A DNA stretch of 64,000 nucleotides from Canna indica (GCA_034359265.1 CP136890.1:90483501-90547500), one strand, 5' to 3'. Counted from the first letter of the stretch, positions 48,933 through 60,847 are shown. Notes: generated from the sequence alone by a model not told the origin. Numbers and translations: made by a program.

Positions 48933-50330
48933 ACCATATCCATGATGGATGCATAGTTCATCAAATAAGAGGCCCAAAAACTAACTCCAAGAATCATAGT
49001 TCTCTCCTTCTACCACAGCTCACGCAATTGGGAACATCTGATCATTTCCATCTCTGCCAACTGCTGAAAGCAACTGTCCCCGAAGAAAAGTCTTCAAAAA
49101 CACTCATCAAATCCGATGATTGGACTACATCCATGAAGAAATCTCTTTCTTAAAGCATCGAAACCAATATATAGTCGTCTAAATACAGGAGGTGCACCTG
49201 TATGTGCCCGATCACACACAATGTTGAACAAGCTTGTTCGGTTCACAATTCGGAGTTGTGCCAAATATGCACCAAGTATTGCATAATGCTCTTCAACAGA
49301 CCCTCGAAGCATTTTTAAAGACTCTCATTTCGCTCTGTAGCTTTTCATTCTAGGAATAGTAATGTAAAATTTGTTAAGCAAATCTTTTTCCATTTCCTTC
49401 ACAGTCCCATTAGGATTGCTCCTAAATTTATGCATATAGTGTTTTGCTATCCAGCCCACAGTGGCTTATCTATTTCTCAAATTTCTTGTGCATTTCTGTT
49501 GACTTTCATATGTCTTCACAATCAATGTCACTTCACTCTTCATCGAACTAGCGTATATTCTCCAAGGGCAATCAATCTCGCACATTGCTTTCATTTTCTT
49601 TGTGCCTGTTCTACACCATTTGATATTATAACCATTGGCAATAGCATTATTTTTGAATAACTTCTTTAAAGTGGGCAATCGACTCAAATTTTATTCCAAG
49701 TTCAAGTTTAACATCACTCACACGACCATCTGGATTATGGACTTTGCGGCGAACCTTTTTCCTCACAAAATCAGTGTCTAAAGCAGCTTTATCATCAGTA
49801 GTGACATGTGTAATGATCTCATCATTGCTATTTTCATATTCACTAATCGGTTCATTATCTTTAATTGTATCAGCTACATTTTCATCTTCATCTACATTTT
49901 CATTCAGTGTTGTTGTTGCATGCACCGTAATGGCACCTCTTCAGAGAAACTAATATCATCACTTCTGTATTCAACAGTGACTGGTTTAAGGTCAGTCTCT
50001 TTTCTTCCTTCTTTATACATCTATAAATCAAGTATTATTCATCACTTTGGCTTTTAAATTCATTTGACACTACATCATCGTCGGTTTCTCCAACTGGATC
50101 ATAGTCTTCATCCTCAGATGACTGTGGCTCTTCTTGTTCATCAGCCTGTACATTTGGGCAAACTGAACTGATTAATTGTTCATCAGCCTGTACATGTGGG
50201 CCAACCTGAGCTGAATTTTCATCTTCAACATCAATATCAACTTCAGCCTGTATTTGTGCATCATCTACCGCTGCTATATTTATGAGGAAAGCATCTACCT
50301 CAGATAGTTGCACTCGATGTTGATGAGAAA
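48933..50330 (-). pseudogene. Mutator-like transposase, N-terminal part
   Basis: Upstream half of the same MULE transposase. An acidic N-terminus (about 50330-50035, DVEDENSAQVGPHVQADEQ repeated as CPNVQADEQ) is followed by a second acidic part and a MuDR DNA-binding region (49925-49466: VRRKVHNPDGRV, FESIAHFKEVIQK, ANGYNIKW, CPWRIYASS). A one-base frameshift lies near 49660 and stops at 49466-49468 and near 49325. The catalytic core then reads RGSVEEHYAILGAYLAQL, GCSPIIGFDECFLK (first acidic residue), RGQLLSAVGRDGNDQMFPIA and VVEGENYDSW to HHGYG at the hAT junction (48940). No clear in-frame ATG was found at the N-terminus. Confidence 0.85.
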
Positions 50331-50634
50331 AAAGTCATCTTCATTGGAATCACTACTAATATGTAACTGCAGAATAAACATGAAGAGTTAACATGCAATC
50401 ATAATATGTAACTAATAGTATTCATGCACGTACAGTGATCGACTACGTATCTATATTCATGCACGTACAAAAAATATTGCATCTAAACCCTATATATTTA
50501 AACCCTAATGCTCTAAATATGATTGCATTAGTTTAAATAAAGCATTATATATAGATAATCTGTACTGAATAAAACTTCAAATTAACCTTGAGTTGAGGGC
50601 ATTTACCGGCGTTGAGGGAGATGACAGGTTTGCT

Positions 50635-50885
50635 GGAGGCAAGACGGTCCTCTGAATCCTATGTGATCGCCGAACCATTGATAGCCCGAGGCGACGAGGC
50701 AGCAAGAGATGGTTGACTTCATTATTGATAGCCCGAGGCGACGACGGCGAGATGATCGACTTCATTGTTGATAGACCGAGGCGACGAGGCACAGTAGCGA
50801 AGATGACTTCACTGGAGGCAATGTGGGATGCTTAGATGGTCGACTTCACCAGAGGCGACAAGGCAGCAGACCGACGACCGATGAT
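50635..50885. repeat. Degenerate repeats in the MULE transposase leader
   Basis: Variants of GATAGCCCGAGGCGACGA..CAGCA and GATGGTCGACTTCATT recur four to five times at 35-60 bp spacing. Short minus-strand frames through them are a by-product of the repeats. Confidence 0.75.
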
Positions 50886-50999
50886 TGGCGAACGGGGGCG
50901 ATTTCACAGGGATGATTTCACGGGGCGATAGACAAGAATCGAGTGGGGACAAATTTTAGTCGGGTATTAGGGATTAGGATCGAATTTGATTAGGATTTT

Positions 51000-51288
51000 T
51001 TTAAAAAATATTTTAATAGCTAACGTGACATAGGCTGTAAGTTAAAAATTAATATTTTAAAAAATATTTTTAATTAAATGCTGACGTGGAAACACAATTA
51101 TTAAAAAAAATTAATTTTGAATATGCTGAGTCAGATGTCACGTCATCACCTAACGGTGAAATTGACGAGCATCTGACGTCGGGCTAGAATTGATATTAAT
51201 TTGATAGTTTGGGATGCAATTGATACAAATAAAAATTTGAGCTAGATTTGTGAAAAGTGTCATAGTTTGGACTAGATTCGTCAATTAA
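51000..51288 (-). repeat. Right terminal inverted repeat of the Mutator-like element
   Basis: Inverted partner of 31801-32053; extends about 35 bp further out (TTGGACTAGATTCGTCAATTAACCC) than the recognisable left arm. Confidence 0.88.
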
Positions 51289-52389
51289 CCCTAAAAAATA
51301 CAACACAATACTGGTGTTATCAGATATCAATTTCAAAAGATACTTTATTTTTTTATATAGTATGGTGTTACTGTTTTCAGTATGATATATATCAATGTGA
51401 TGTTTGATATTATGATTTTATAAGTATGATATATCAGTTTCAAAAGATACTTTATTTTTTATGGTGTTTGATAGTATTTGATGTTATTCGATGGCCGATG
51501 TATTTGATGTTATTAGATTGAGGTGTTCTCTTTCTTTTTAATACTACCGATATTAGTATAGTGTAATGTGGTATATATATCAGTGTGCAGTGTGATGATT
51601 GATGATACATATATATTAGTGTGCAGTGTTGTGTTTGATGGTACATATATATGTGGCCATATTAGAACCAATGCTAAACTTTTTATATATAATTGAGACA
51701 AATCAAAGAATTGATCAAAATTAAAAAAAATCGTGAAAGTTGTGAACATTTTCATCTAATAACTCTTAAAACTACGTGGAACTCTTCTGATGTGATAATA
51801 TTTAAAAATTATTTTTGAATCATCACGTCAGCAAGTTAACAGACGACATCATGATTGGCTGACGGAGGACCATTATTAGAATCAATGTTAAACTTCTTAT
51901 ATATTGAGATCAATTAAAAGATGGACCAAAACTAAAAAATTCATAAAAATTAAAATTATTTTCGTCTAATAACATTTAATTATATGCATAATGCAGTATT
52001 TAACATGTATGGTGCATTCAATTACAAATGACCAATTAACATCATTTTCCTAATCAAATGGTCGTATTTCAAGCACATGCTCGGTGCATTATAAATGGCC
52101 ACATTAATATCAAATGGCCGTTCAATTTTAATCTAAAAAGCAATATTAATATTATTTTATATGCATCGTGCATTAATTAAATTACAAATGATCGCATTAA
52201 TATTATTTGTAATCAATGATGGTTTATTTTTTATCTCAATTTAATTACATTAATTGCAGCCACTTAATATATTTTAATTACATTAGTTGCAATACCTAAT
52301 CAAAACTCCTACTTTAAGGATTAATCGAAAGAAATCAAATATATACTTTATTTAAGCATATTGATCAAATCACGCTCTTATATTACAAG
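51289..52389. other. AT-rich spacer
   Basis: No gene. 51300-51660 contains repeated TGTGATG/GTATGATATAT/GTGCAGTGT phrases. 51780-51900 and 51640-51780 share diverged copies of ACCAATGCTAAACTTTTTATAT..TTGA. The segment just before 52390 flanks the reductase pseudogene. Confidence 0.55.
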
Positions 52390-53240
52390 GAGGGAACCAA
52401 GCGAGCCCGTGGCGGAGGAAGATCTCCTCTCTCTTGCAAGCGCTTCACAGTCTCCTAAAGGCTTTGTTTGATGGGAGTAAACTCCAGTTTGAGATCTTGA
52501 ATCCTCTGGCTGGAAAATTTGTTAGGCTTCACCCATTGATTCACTTCATCTGAGCACCTGCTTAATTAAGCAAAACATATACATTTAATAATTAGTTTTT
52601 TTCCTTTTTTATAATTTAAGATCATTCATTTTAATTAAACCGGGAAATAGTATCATTTGGGCACGCGCACTTGTCGGTAACTGAGTAATCTGGGAACATA
52701 TCGCGCAACATTTGGCACAACTGAGAGCGATGAATAACCTCTTAATGCAAAGGTAGCGCTCGGAGGCTGCAAGAATATTCTCGTACACCAAAATGTGTGC
52801 CTGAGCGATGTCTCTCACGTCCACGTATACTTACACCGTATTTCGGTAGGCCTTTGTCCTTGTCATGTACATGAGCACCCTGGCAACGTTACCACTAATG
52901 GTTGCATACATAAACGGTCCCACCATCAGCGATGACACCAACTCCACCCCTACTTTTTCCGCCTGCCTTGTCTCTGCCTTCTCCGCCATCATCTTCGCAT
53001 AACAATACCAGTTTTGTTACCACCACATCACAAAACTAATCACAACCGAGTCGTAGTTGTGGAGTTATAACATAATGATTCAACAAATAAAAACCTTGGT
53101 GTTCTTGCATAACTCGGGATCGCTCTAGCAACTTTCATCTAACATTGCGTTGGTGACGTAAAGACAACGTGACAAATGCCTGCGGCTGCTGCCGTTCTTA
53201 TGACATTCTTCGTGCCCTCCACTGCATCACGTGCATGACT
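52390..53240 (-). pseudogene. Cinnamoyl-CoA-reductase-like pseudogene
   Basis: A short-chain NADP(H) reductase of the CCR/DFR group, broken and 5' truncated. In minus-strand order: VEGTKNVIRTAAAAGICHVVFTS (near 53215-53150), DESC-stop-SDPELCKNTK (Trp to TAG), an intron, then YAKMMAEKAETRQAEKVGVELV..GPFMYATISGNVARVLMYM (53000-52860). Next comes KAYRNTV-stop-VYVDVRDIAQAHILVYEN (Gln to TAA, about 52830) and a frameshift after RYLC. The last exon (52555-52390) reads DEVNQWVKPNKFSS..LEFTPIKQSL-stop-ETVKRLQERGDL. Intron positions match a genomic copy, not a retrocopy. The NADP-binding N-terminus and the NWYCY motif are missing or altered, so it is not functional. Confidence 0.85.
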
Positions 53241-53319
53241 TCACCAATGAATTCCAAAACGTCATGAAAACCTAGATAATGGTTCGCTGCTTTGAAGAGT
53301 AAAAAGATTTGAGGAGTCA

Positions 53320-53323
53320 CATA

Positions 53324-53402
<79 letters not shown>
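53320..53402 (+). repeat. (TA)n microsatellite, about 41 units, with adjoining (GA)n
   Basis: An uninterrupted TA run, followed at 53403-53432 by TAGAGATAGAGAGAGA... The compound repeat lies where the 5' part of the reductase pseudogene should continue. Confidence 0.97.
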
Positions 53403-53406
<4 letters not shown>

Positions 53407-53850
53407 TAGAGAGAGAGAGAGAGAGAGAGAGGTAACTGAGAGAGAGGAACGAAGGTGAAACGTGTGTGTGAGAGAGTGCAGTAATTGTAATTTAAAAATT
53501 AATTAAATTTGTAGGTATTGAATTGGAGAGAGAAAATAATTTGAAAAGAATAGGGAGGTGAAACGTGGGAGAGAGATATGAGAGAGGGAGCAGTTAATTA
53601 AATTGAAATTAATGCAATAGTTAACAATTGGAACTAATATTTATAATTTTTGACATGAAAAAAAAATTGAAAATTACAAAATTTGTAAAGTTGTCAAGTT
53701 AGCAAACTTTCAGTGTAAAAGTGCCACATGTGAGTAGTGAATCTTGTTTTTATATATAATATTATATTAGGCCCTCTACATGTATTCATATCTCTCCACC
53801 ACTATTTGTGTGTCATGTTAACTTCTCTTTGTTGGTGAAATGATTTCCAC

Positions 53851-54600
53851 TAGAGGAAGCGTGAATAGTGTGTTATCTAAAATTTTAATCTAATTCGATT
53901 TTAATTATTTTTTATAATCTTTAGACTAATGACAATTCAAAGACTAAATGAGGAAGCAATTAAACACAAACAAGATGTCAATGCTAATACAATGATTTAT
54001 AGTGGTTTGCCTATAATGTCTTCTCCACTACTTAAGCACCCAACTTAGAATTTTCAAGTTAGCTTTACTAGATTAATTATTTCCTTTACAATGAGGACGT
54101 TTTCATCGGAGAGTCTCCGATCTCACATCGAAGATACTTCCACATCCGGAAGTTTCCGTCTTCTTACCGAGAGCACTCTCTCATCTCAAATCCAAAAGAC
54201 AACACAACCTAGTTATAGTAAACTAATCACACTAGTGGATTTAGGCCTCTACACCGAGGCAACCACCAAACTCAAGATCTACACACTAGATCTTTACACA
54301 CTTGGTATTTAATGAAATAAATAACAAAATACAATAACAAATGGAGCAATAATCAAAACAATAATACTTAGCTCCAACAATAATCACCTAGCACCTCTTG
54401 ATGTCTTGATAAGGTAATTCTTTAAGGATTCAAAGGCAAGATCAAGAATGAAGGTTCAAGGCTAGGGTTTGATCAAAAGTGTCTCAATGAAAGATTATGA
54501 ATGATCAAAGATGACTCAATGAGTGTTAGAACACCTAAGGAATGCTCAGGTGAAGTATTTATAGAGAGCCAAGGAAGTGAGGCTCGGATGAAATAACACA
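53851..54600. repeat. Diverged direct repeat, copy 1 (LTR-like)
   Basis: Shares with 55556-56260: GTGTGTTATCTAAAATTTT, TTTATAGTGGTT, GATTTA/GACTTAGGCCTCTACACC.AGGCAA.CACCAAAC, AATGGAGCAATAA, TTAGCTCCAAC, CTCTTGATG.CTTGA and TTCAAAGGCAAGATCAAGAAT. The TATAGTGGTTCGGC text is typical of plant LTRs. Confidence 0.75.
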
Positions 54601-55555
54601 ACGACTCAAAAAAGAGCCGTTATCGCTCATTGGTTAATCACTGATTAATGGGCGGTCGATCGCTCGAGTGACCGATCATCGACCAAGAGGCCTCTATCGA
54701 TTTTGAGCCTATGTTGGTCGATGGTCGATCGACCGACCATCAACCAAACCATCGACCGAAACTGCTATAAGAGTAGTTTCAGCAAAGTCTAGTTTTTCCT
54801 AAGAGGTCTAGTCTTCCCTAAGTCTTATATATAATTTTAAAACATAAATGTTATATAAGAATTACCTCATATTTGGATTCAATAAAAATATCTAGAAAAT
54901 CAAAATCTAAATTTTGAGGTATAGTACAAATTTTCGAAAATCAGAAATTTTATAATCTCCCGGGTCAAATATGAATCAAATAAAAGCTTCTAAAAATTCC
55001 TTTAAAATATGTCGTTAACTTATTTTTACCTAAGGAATAATTACCGGGACTTTTGGTGTCAAGAAAATATTTGGGTCATATAGCCCTCCAATGAGCTCCC
55101 TAGGCTTAGTGAATTTTAGGACCGTTTTTTTTATTTTTGATTTTTCATATTTTGGAGTTCGGATATGGTTTTTGGGTTCTTTGCATCATGAAAGAGGATT
55201 ACATATTCATTCTAGATACCCTAAACCTAAAATCCATCTTCCCGATAAATCCCGAGCGTCAACGAGCGTCATTGCCAATTTTTTTGATTTTTTCGATCGA
55301 GGATGTCGTGCGCTAACCGGCTTGGAACCTAAAAATATTTTCCCATGAAAATATTAGTTCAATGTTTTGTTATTATCAAAACCAAGATTACGATCAAGGT
55401 TGAAAACCTTAGGCCAACACTCTTTTGATGGTTGTTTCTTTCATATTTAGTGATATTTGATGTTTCATTCCTTATAGATTTTTTTTCATCCTCTTAGATC
55501 ACACCTAGCTCGTCATCTGTAGGTCTCTTATGTTGGGCGAATGACCTACACTTGA
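54601..55555. other. Segment between the direct repeats
   Basis: No gene. 54650-54775 is crowded with CGATCG/GGTCGATCGACC words and their inverted partners. 54780-55550 has no pol motifs, so if the flanks are LTRs this would be a non-autonomous or gutted element. Confidence 0.5.
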
Positions 55556-56260
55556 GGGGGTGGATAGTGTGTTATCTAAAATTTTGACATAATTTCGAGG
55601 TTTAAGCAATTATGCATTTGATTACTTAAGCTAATTCTCAATCAACGTTTTAAATGCAAAAGTGAATATGAATAACAAGTAATCAAACACACAATGAGAT
55701 GCAATGCAAACACAAATATTTATAGTGGTTCGGCAATCCCGCCTACTCTACTACATAAGCACCATGTATAAAATTTTAAACTCTAATTTACTAGTTTAAA
55801 CTATATCATACAAGAAGATTTACAAGCTAAGGCTATGACACTCTCCATCGAGGGTTACCCTCACACACTGATAGTACCTCCAACACATATTCTCTCAATG
55901 ACTACACAACTAACTTTAGTGAACTAAATTTACATCAGTGGACTTATACCTCTACACCAAGACAATCACCAAACACACAAACCTAGCAACTTAGATTTTC
56001 ACAACTTCGAATACAAACAAACAAAACACGAAATATAATGGAGCAATAAATAAACAAATGTATAATTAGCTCCAACATAAGTTTCCTAGTCCTCTTGATG
56101 CCTTGACAAGATGAATATTTGAGGGTTCAAAGGCAAGATCAAGAATAAAAGCTCAAACTGGGGTTTATATGATGGCTTAAGTATAGCTCACAAGGGTTTA
56201 TATGATTGCTCAATATCAAGAACAACACTTAAGGAAGGCTGCTAGTGGGGTTTTATAGGC
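55556..56260. repeat. Diverged direct repeat, copy 2 (LTR-like)
   Basis: See 53851-54600. Identity is moderate (about 70% by eye) with several indels. Confidence 0.75.
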
Positions 56261-57849
56261 AGAACATAACTCCAAACTTGGGTCCAACTGATTGAAACAA
56301 CTATAAAAAGAGTCGTTGGACATTTTTGAAGGGATGAGGTGGATAGGTTAGTTATCCTATTGAGCGAGTCGCAGTAAATAATATCAGAATAGGACATAGT
56401 CCTAAGCATGGTGAGGAAGCCTATGTGAGAAAGGTTGCTCATAGATGAGGTTGAGCCGCTACTATGGTAGGTCTCACATGTCGTCTACTTGGGTGTGATT
56501 TTGTGCTATATTTTAGACTTGAGTTGGATCTTGGAGAGTACGTCAAGACATAAATGTGAGAAATTATAATACCTTTGATTTAGTCCTACATCGGGAGTAT
56601 ATTGGATATTGTGTTGATTTATAAAGTTTGATGGGTGTACTATTATTAACTTTTGTTTAAACATTTTAATTAAGCAAGTAATTCAGGCTTATAAAATTGA
56701 TATGTCAATTATCTCATTGAGCGAGTTGTAATAACATGAGTTGCATGCTATTAGAGCAAAAATGACTTTAAATTATATTGTACCAACATGATATGCAACC
56801 AAATGTAAAGAAATAAAAAGAATTGACGAGCTCACCATCCTGATATACGATATGGCGTACCATCAACTGTAGCACTTGTGAAAACTTAAGGGAAAAAATG
56901 ATATATAAGCATAATATATTGATTTGGACAAGTAAGTTACATGGAAGCAATTTGATATAATCCTGTATAAACATAAGATATTGATTTCAACAAGTAAGTT
57001 GCATGGAAGCAAATTGATATGACCTCAACAGTGTTAGTTTGCACTAATGTTTTAGGATTCCCAAACATGCGAAGGTGGGATCTTAAATTACCACGTTAGT
57101 TTGATCCACTTGTGCATATACTTGGGCATCTAACACAATATTATATTGCCATCTATTGAGGATCCCTAAAATTCATTGAGGGAGCATTTGGTTGTCCGCA
57201 AGTATAAATATCATAACTCTAGTTGCAGCCAATAGACCAGTAAATTTGTTTGGTTGAATGCAAAAACTTCTTACAACATTTAGTATTCATAGTTGTGTTT
57301 CTAATATCATTTGCAGGCTGCAAAAGAAAATGTAATAAAAAAAGCCCACAATACAAGATTACAAATAACAAATGCAATAATTTAAGTATTTAAAAATAAT
57401 TAATTTGGACGACTTAGAGTCATCAGATGAAGATGAGATACATACAAAAGTTGTAGATTTTCGCGTAGTGAACACGATGATAGTGTCAGATTTTAGATCT
57501 TATATCGTTTGGTAGAAATTTTTTTATATTTTTTCATTATTATACACTATTTAAAAAATATTAATTTATTTTGATTAAATAATCAAATGATATATATTAT
57601 ACTAAACTAAATGGTGATTTAGAGTATAAAATAATATTATTATGGGCCAAATTTTGTTGTAGTCAATTAATTATTATTGGGGTAGAATGTCAAATTTACT
57701 ATTTTATCTCTATTTGCTTGTAATTGTTTTTTAATTCCGTTGAACTCTTATTGCATATTATTGTTGGATCAATTTAATTGATTTTTCTGACCTTTTTTTA
57801 GCTAGATCACGGGTTATTTGGCGCTCATCGGCCCTTGCTTGCTCCTCCT
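56261..57849. other. Intergenic spacer
   Basis: No gene. It includes an approximate 62-bp tandem duplication (56906-56960 and 56968-57022, sharing ATATTGATTT..ACAAGTAAGTT.CATGGAAGCAA). The rest is plain AT-rich sequence. Confidence 0.6.
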
Positions 57850-57863
57850 CACTACTAGAATTA

Positions 57864-58496
57864 AATTACATAAAACCTCACTCGACTATAGTTAATGTGC
57901 GCAAAGACTATCTAAACTACTAAGTGTGCATGGAACTCCCCACAACAACACTTTCTGTTCAAATAATCCCCCTCTGTTAGCATGTTTGTTAGTAACTTAA
58001 CGATAAAACTTTCACGTGCGCAGAACCCCCTCCCAGTGCCACGTGGCAGCAATCTTCACCCTCCATCTCATCTGACGATCATCTCTTCTTCTTCTACCTA
58101 TCCCCTTGCCCTAGACACTGTCGCCGCCACCTCCTCCTCCTCCTCCTCAAGGAGGAGGAGGAGGAGGAGCCGACGACCTCTTCCTCTCCTTGAGGAGGAG
58201 GTGGAGGTGGTGGTGGCGGCGACAACATCGGCGGTGTCTCGAGCAAGGGGATAGGTAGAAGAAGAAGTGATGATCGTTAGATGAAATGGAGGGTGGAGAT
58301 TGCTGCCACATGACACTGGGGAGGGGGGTTCTATGCACGTGAAAGTTTTGCCATTAAGTTACTAACGGACATGCTAACAGATGGGGGGTTATTTGAACAA
58401 AAAGTGTAGTCACGGGGGGTTCTGTGCACACTTGATAGTTTAGGTAGTCTTTGCGCACATCGACTATAGTCAAGGGAGGTTCCGTGTAATTTACCC
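57864..58496. mobile_element. Foldback Mutator-like element
   Basis: A 633-bp near-perfect hairpin: each arm is about 300 bp, centred near 58180 in a GC-rich (GGA)n/(TCC)n core. 9-bp duplications CTAGAATTA lie at 57855-57863 and 58497-58505. Arms share ACTATAGT, GTGCGCAAAGACTA, TAACGGACATGCTAACAG and GGATAGGTAGAAGAAGAAG. It has split the CACTA terminus at base 14. Open frames on both strands are mirror products of the arms. Confidence 0.92.
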
Positions 58497-58950
58497 CTAG
58501 AATTACGACCTTCATCGATGGTCGTATCCGTTGGAAGGTCGTTGGTGAAGACATCACCAACGATTGGCCCGTTGCAACAACGTCGTGGCAGATAACAACG
58601 TCGCTGATAAGTTAGCAACAACGTCACTGACCGTTGATGTTAACATATAAGCAACAGCTCTATCAGCTGTTACTGATATGGTTATCAGCCACGAAGCCGC
58701 AACGGCCCATACGTTGTTGCTGATATCATTATCAGCCACGGCTCAATAATGACCCGAGTGATGTTGCAGATATTGATATCAGCGACAATTTTCTGGCCAA
58801 GGTAAAGCCGTTGCTGAAAGGTTGTTGTTAAGCCACTGCTGTAGGTCATCAACAACGACTTTAAGGTTGCGGTCCAGGAATTATGATACTCTTTCAGCGA
58901 CGACTTTCAAACGGACGATCGTGAGTAAGCCGTCACTGATGCTGTTAACC

Positions 58951-59280
58951 TGTAACTGAAAAATTTAAAATTAGAAAGTTCTATTGATACATTTATAACC
59001 TGATACATAACTCACACACCCATACACATATCCATCCATTCACATACATATACATCCAAAACATCACAGAACACCCAGATATACATTAAAATAATTATAT
59101 TTATAATAATAACTATCAACAATCGTATAAAAAACTATACGAATCAAAATTATCGTATCAACACGATACGATCAAAACTATCATAAGTCAAGTATATGTG
59201 TCAGCAATATCAAAACACAGGTTAAGTCATGCATAACAAAATATTCAAGTCATAAACAAGTCAAGTCAACAGAATCAAAT
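58951..59280. other. CACTA interior, non-coding
   Basis: AT-rich, with no coding signal; lies between the subterminal repeats and the Ptta remnant. Confidence 0.5.
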
Positions 59281-59357
59281 AAAGTCTCACTGCAAGGGTG
59301 GAGGATGGTCAGGATCATGCGGCGGTTCTGTAGTGCTTGAGTGTAGACTTATGTGGA

Positions 59358-59930
59358 CTAGGTCGAGGACGATGGGGGTGTCGGTGGGATGTTATCGTCG
59401 GACTGAACTTTCATATGTCTCAACATGGCATGCACATTCTCCAACATCCGACTCTGACGTGTGACATGCTCCTCCGATGCTGCTATCGGACTATGATCTT
59501 GAGACCGGGAGATGGTGGGCCGCTCACCGACGACCGAAGGGGTCGGTGCCCCAAATGGCCAGAGCACGGCTCGCGCATGACCACTGTCTGCGAAGCCATA
59601 TACGCGGTTGTGGTCCCAACCACTAGCAGCATCGACCCGCGCGCACGTTAAAGTCGTCGGGGGTGCCCCCGCATTGCGTCATCGTCCTAGTGTAGTTCTC
59701 CTACACGAGTTTGTATTTTTTTTCATATTTTTCCTAATTATAAACTTTAGTTATAAATAAATATTGTATAATTGAAATAAATTTACTTACCATAATTACT
59801 CTAGCGCGGGTGACGATGTACTTTCCCCCCCATGTCCTCGACGGTGTGTCCGCTCGAACACCTCCATCGGGTGGGTCACTGGACACTCCCGCCAGCCATC
59901 ACCGTCGTCTACATTTACGAAATAAATACA
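59358..59930 (-). pseudogene. Ptta/En/Spm-type CACTA protein remnant
   Basis: C-terminal part of a plant CACTA-associated protein. An exon near 59925-59800 reads VTHPMEVFERTHRRG, matching the EIFERTHxRK motif of the Ptta/En/Spm family. After an intron-like AT-rich gap comes ENYTRTMTQCGGTPDDF, a frameshift, then RVYGFADSGHARAVLWPFG and a Ser/Pro-rich tail with a short heptad segment (SRMLENVHAMLRHMK), ending at TAG 59358-59360. The large TNP2-type transposase is not seen in the window. Confidence 0.65.
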
Positions 59931-60847
59931 TTAATTAGTACATCAAGAAATAAATACAATATATAATTAAAATTAAGGTATAATAGTTACCATACGACAT
60001 CGTTGATATCATCTGGGCGCGTATCAGAGAACAAAGAAGATACAATAGCCAAAATTTATGAATGAGTTAACGGTTAAAGAAACAACTAAGTGCAATACAA
60101 AGAACTATGTTCCAAAATTGTCCAATTAGGGATAATTTAAGGATTGTACATCATATATATAAAAGATCATCTACTTAGTTTACACGAACATACAACCCCC
60201 GAATGAATCTAAAGTTTTACTAAATCATATCTAACTCGTTGATGCGTACGTGAAATGTATCAACTCGTCGGATGGATGGTTATTTTCTAAATTTGTGGAT
60301 GTCGTCGCGAGTCCATAGTGGCGCGAGTACACAGTGAATGTAGGCACGAGTTCTTAGGTTTCGGCCCCAACGCCGACGTCAACGTCGATCATGGTTTAAT
60401 TTTATCGGCCTGAGTATTAATTGGACTAACAATAATTGAATTAACACTAAATAATACTAACATTAATATTTAAACCCTAATTAACAAATTAACATTAACA
60501 AGAAATAAAAATAAAATAATCCTAATTAATTAGATAACATGAACAACAAATAAATAAATTGATTAAATCCTATTCAATAAAAAAAATTAATTAAACCCAA
60601 CTTAGATAGCATGAATAGAAATAAAAAAAATTATATTAGGGTTTGATTAAACCCTAATCCAATGTGATTAAGATTTAATTAAACCCTAATTTAAAAAAAA
60701 TGCTAACAGTGGACTCAGGCACCCGCTATTAGCAAACACCTATTCTAGCGTCGTAGTCTAGTGGACTTCGGCACCGATGTCCAGTGTCCCATGTCGAACA
60801 CTGGACATGTGATGGGTCTGGTGGCTGGAAGCAGGCCGAAACCCTAA
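59931..60847. other. AT-rich stretch between CACTA remnant and Harbinger end
   Basis: No clear gene. 60420-60700 is rich in AACCCTAAT. A small hairpin TGTCCAGTG..CACTGGACA sits at about 60778-60808. Confidence 0.5.

Larger units (their letters stand above)
31801..51288 (-). mobile_element. Mutator-like element with long inverted repeats, split by nested insertions
   Basis: Long inverted repeats at 31801-32053 and about 51000-51288 bracket 19.5 kb. Without the hAT and the smaller nested element the unit is about 6.9 kb. It carries a MuDR-type transposase gene (minus) and a GRF zinc-finger gene (plus) facing it. The right end reads GGGTTAATTGACGAATCTAG inward (51288 leftward). The left outer end is unclear because sequence outside 31801 differs, so a 9-bp target duplication could not be confirmed. 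Confidence 0.8.
57850..60770 (-). mobile_element. CACTA (En/Spm) element remnant
   Basis: Starts with CACTACTAGAATTA at 57850, which resumes at 58506 as CGACC after the foldback insertion. The subterminal zone (58506-58950) repeats GTTGCTGATA, TATCAGC.ACG and CAACGAC-type words, as in CACTA ends. A Ptta/En/Spm-type protein remnant follows on the minus strand. The right terminus was not found with confidence. Confidence 0.6.

Noticed and set aside
57982..58338. Long ORFs on both strands with similar Ser/Pro/Thr-rich products
   Set aside because: They are mirror translations of the two arms of the foldback element.
60733..60763. Possible right end of the CACTA element (TCTAGTG)
   Set aside because: Similarity to the left end is weak and the 3-bp flanks do not match.
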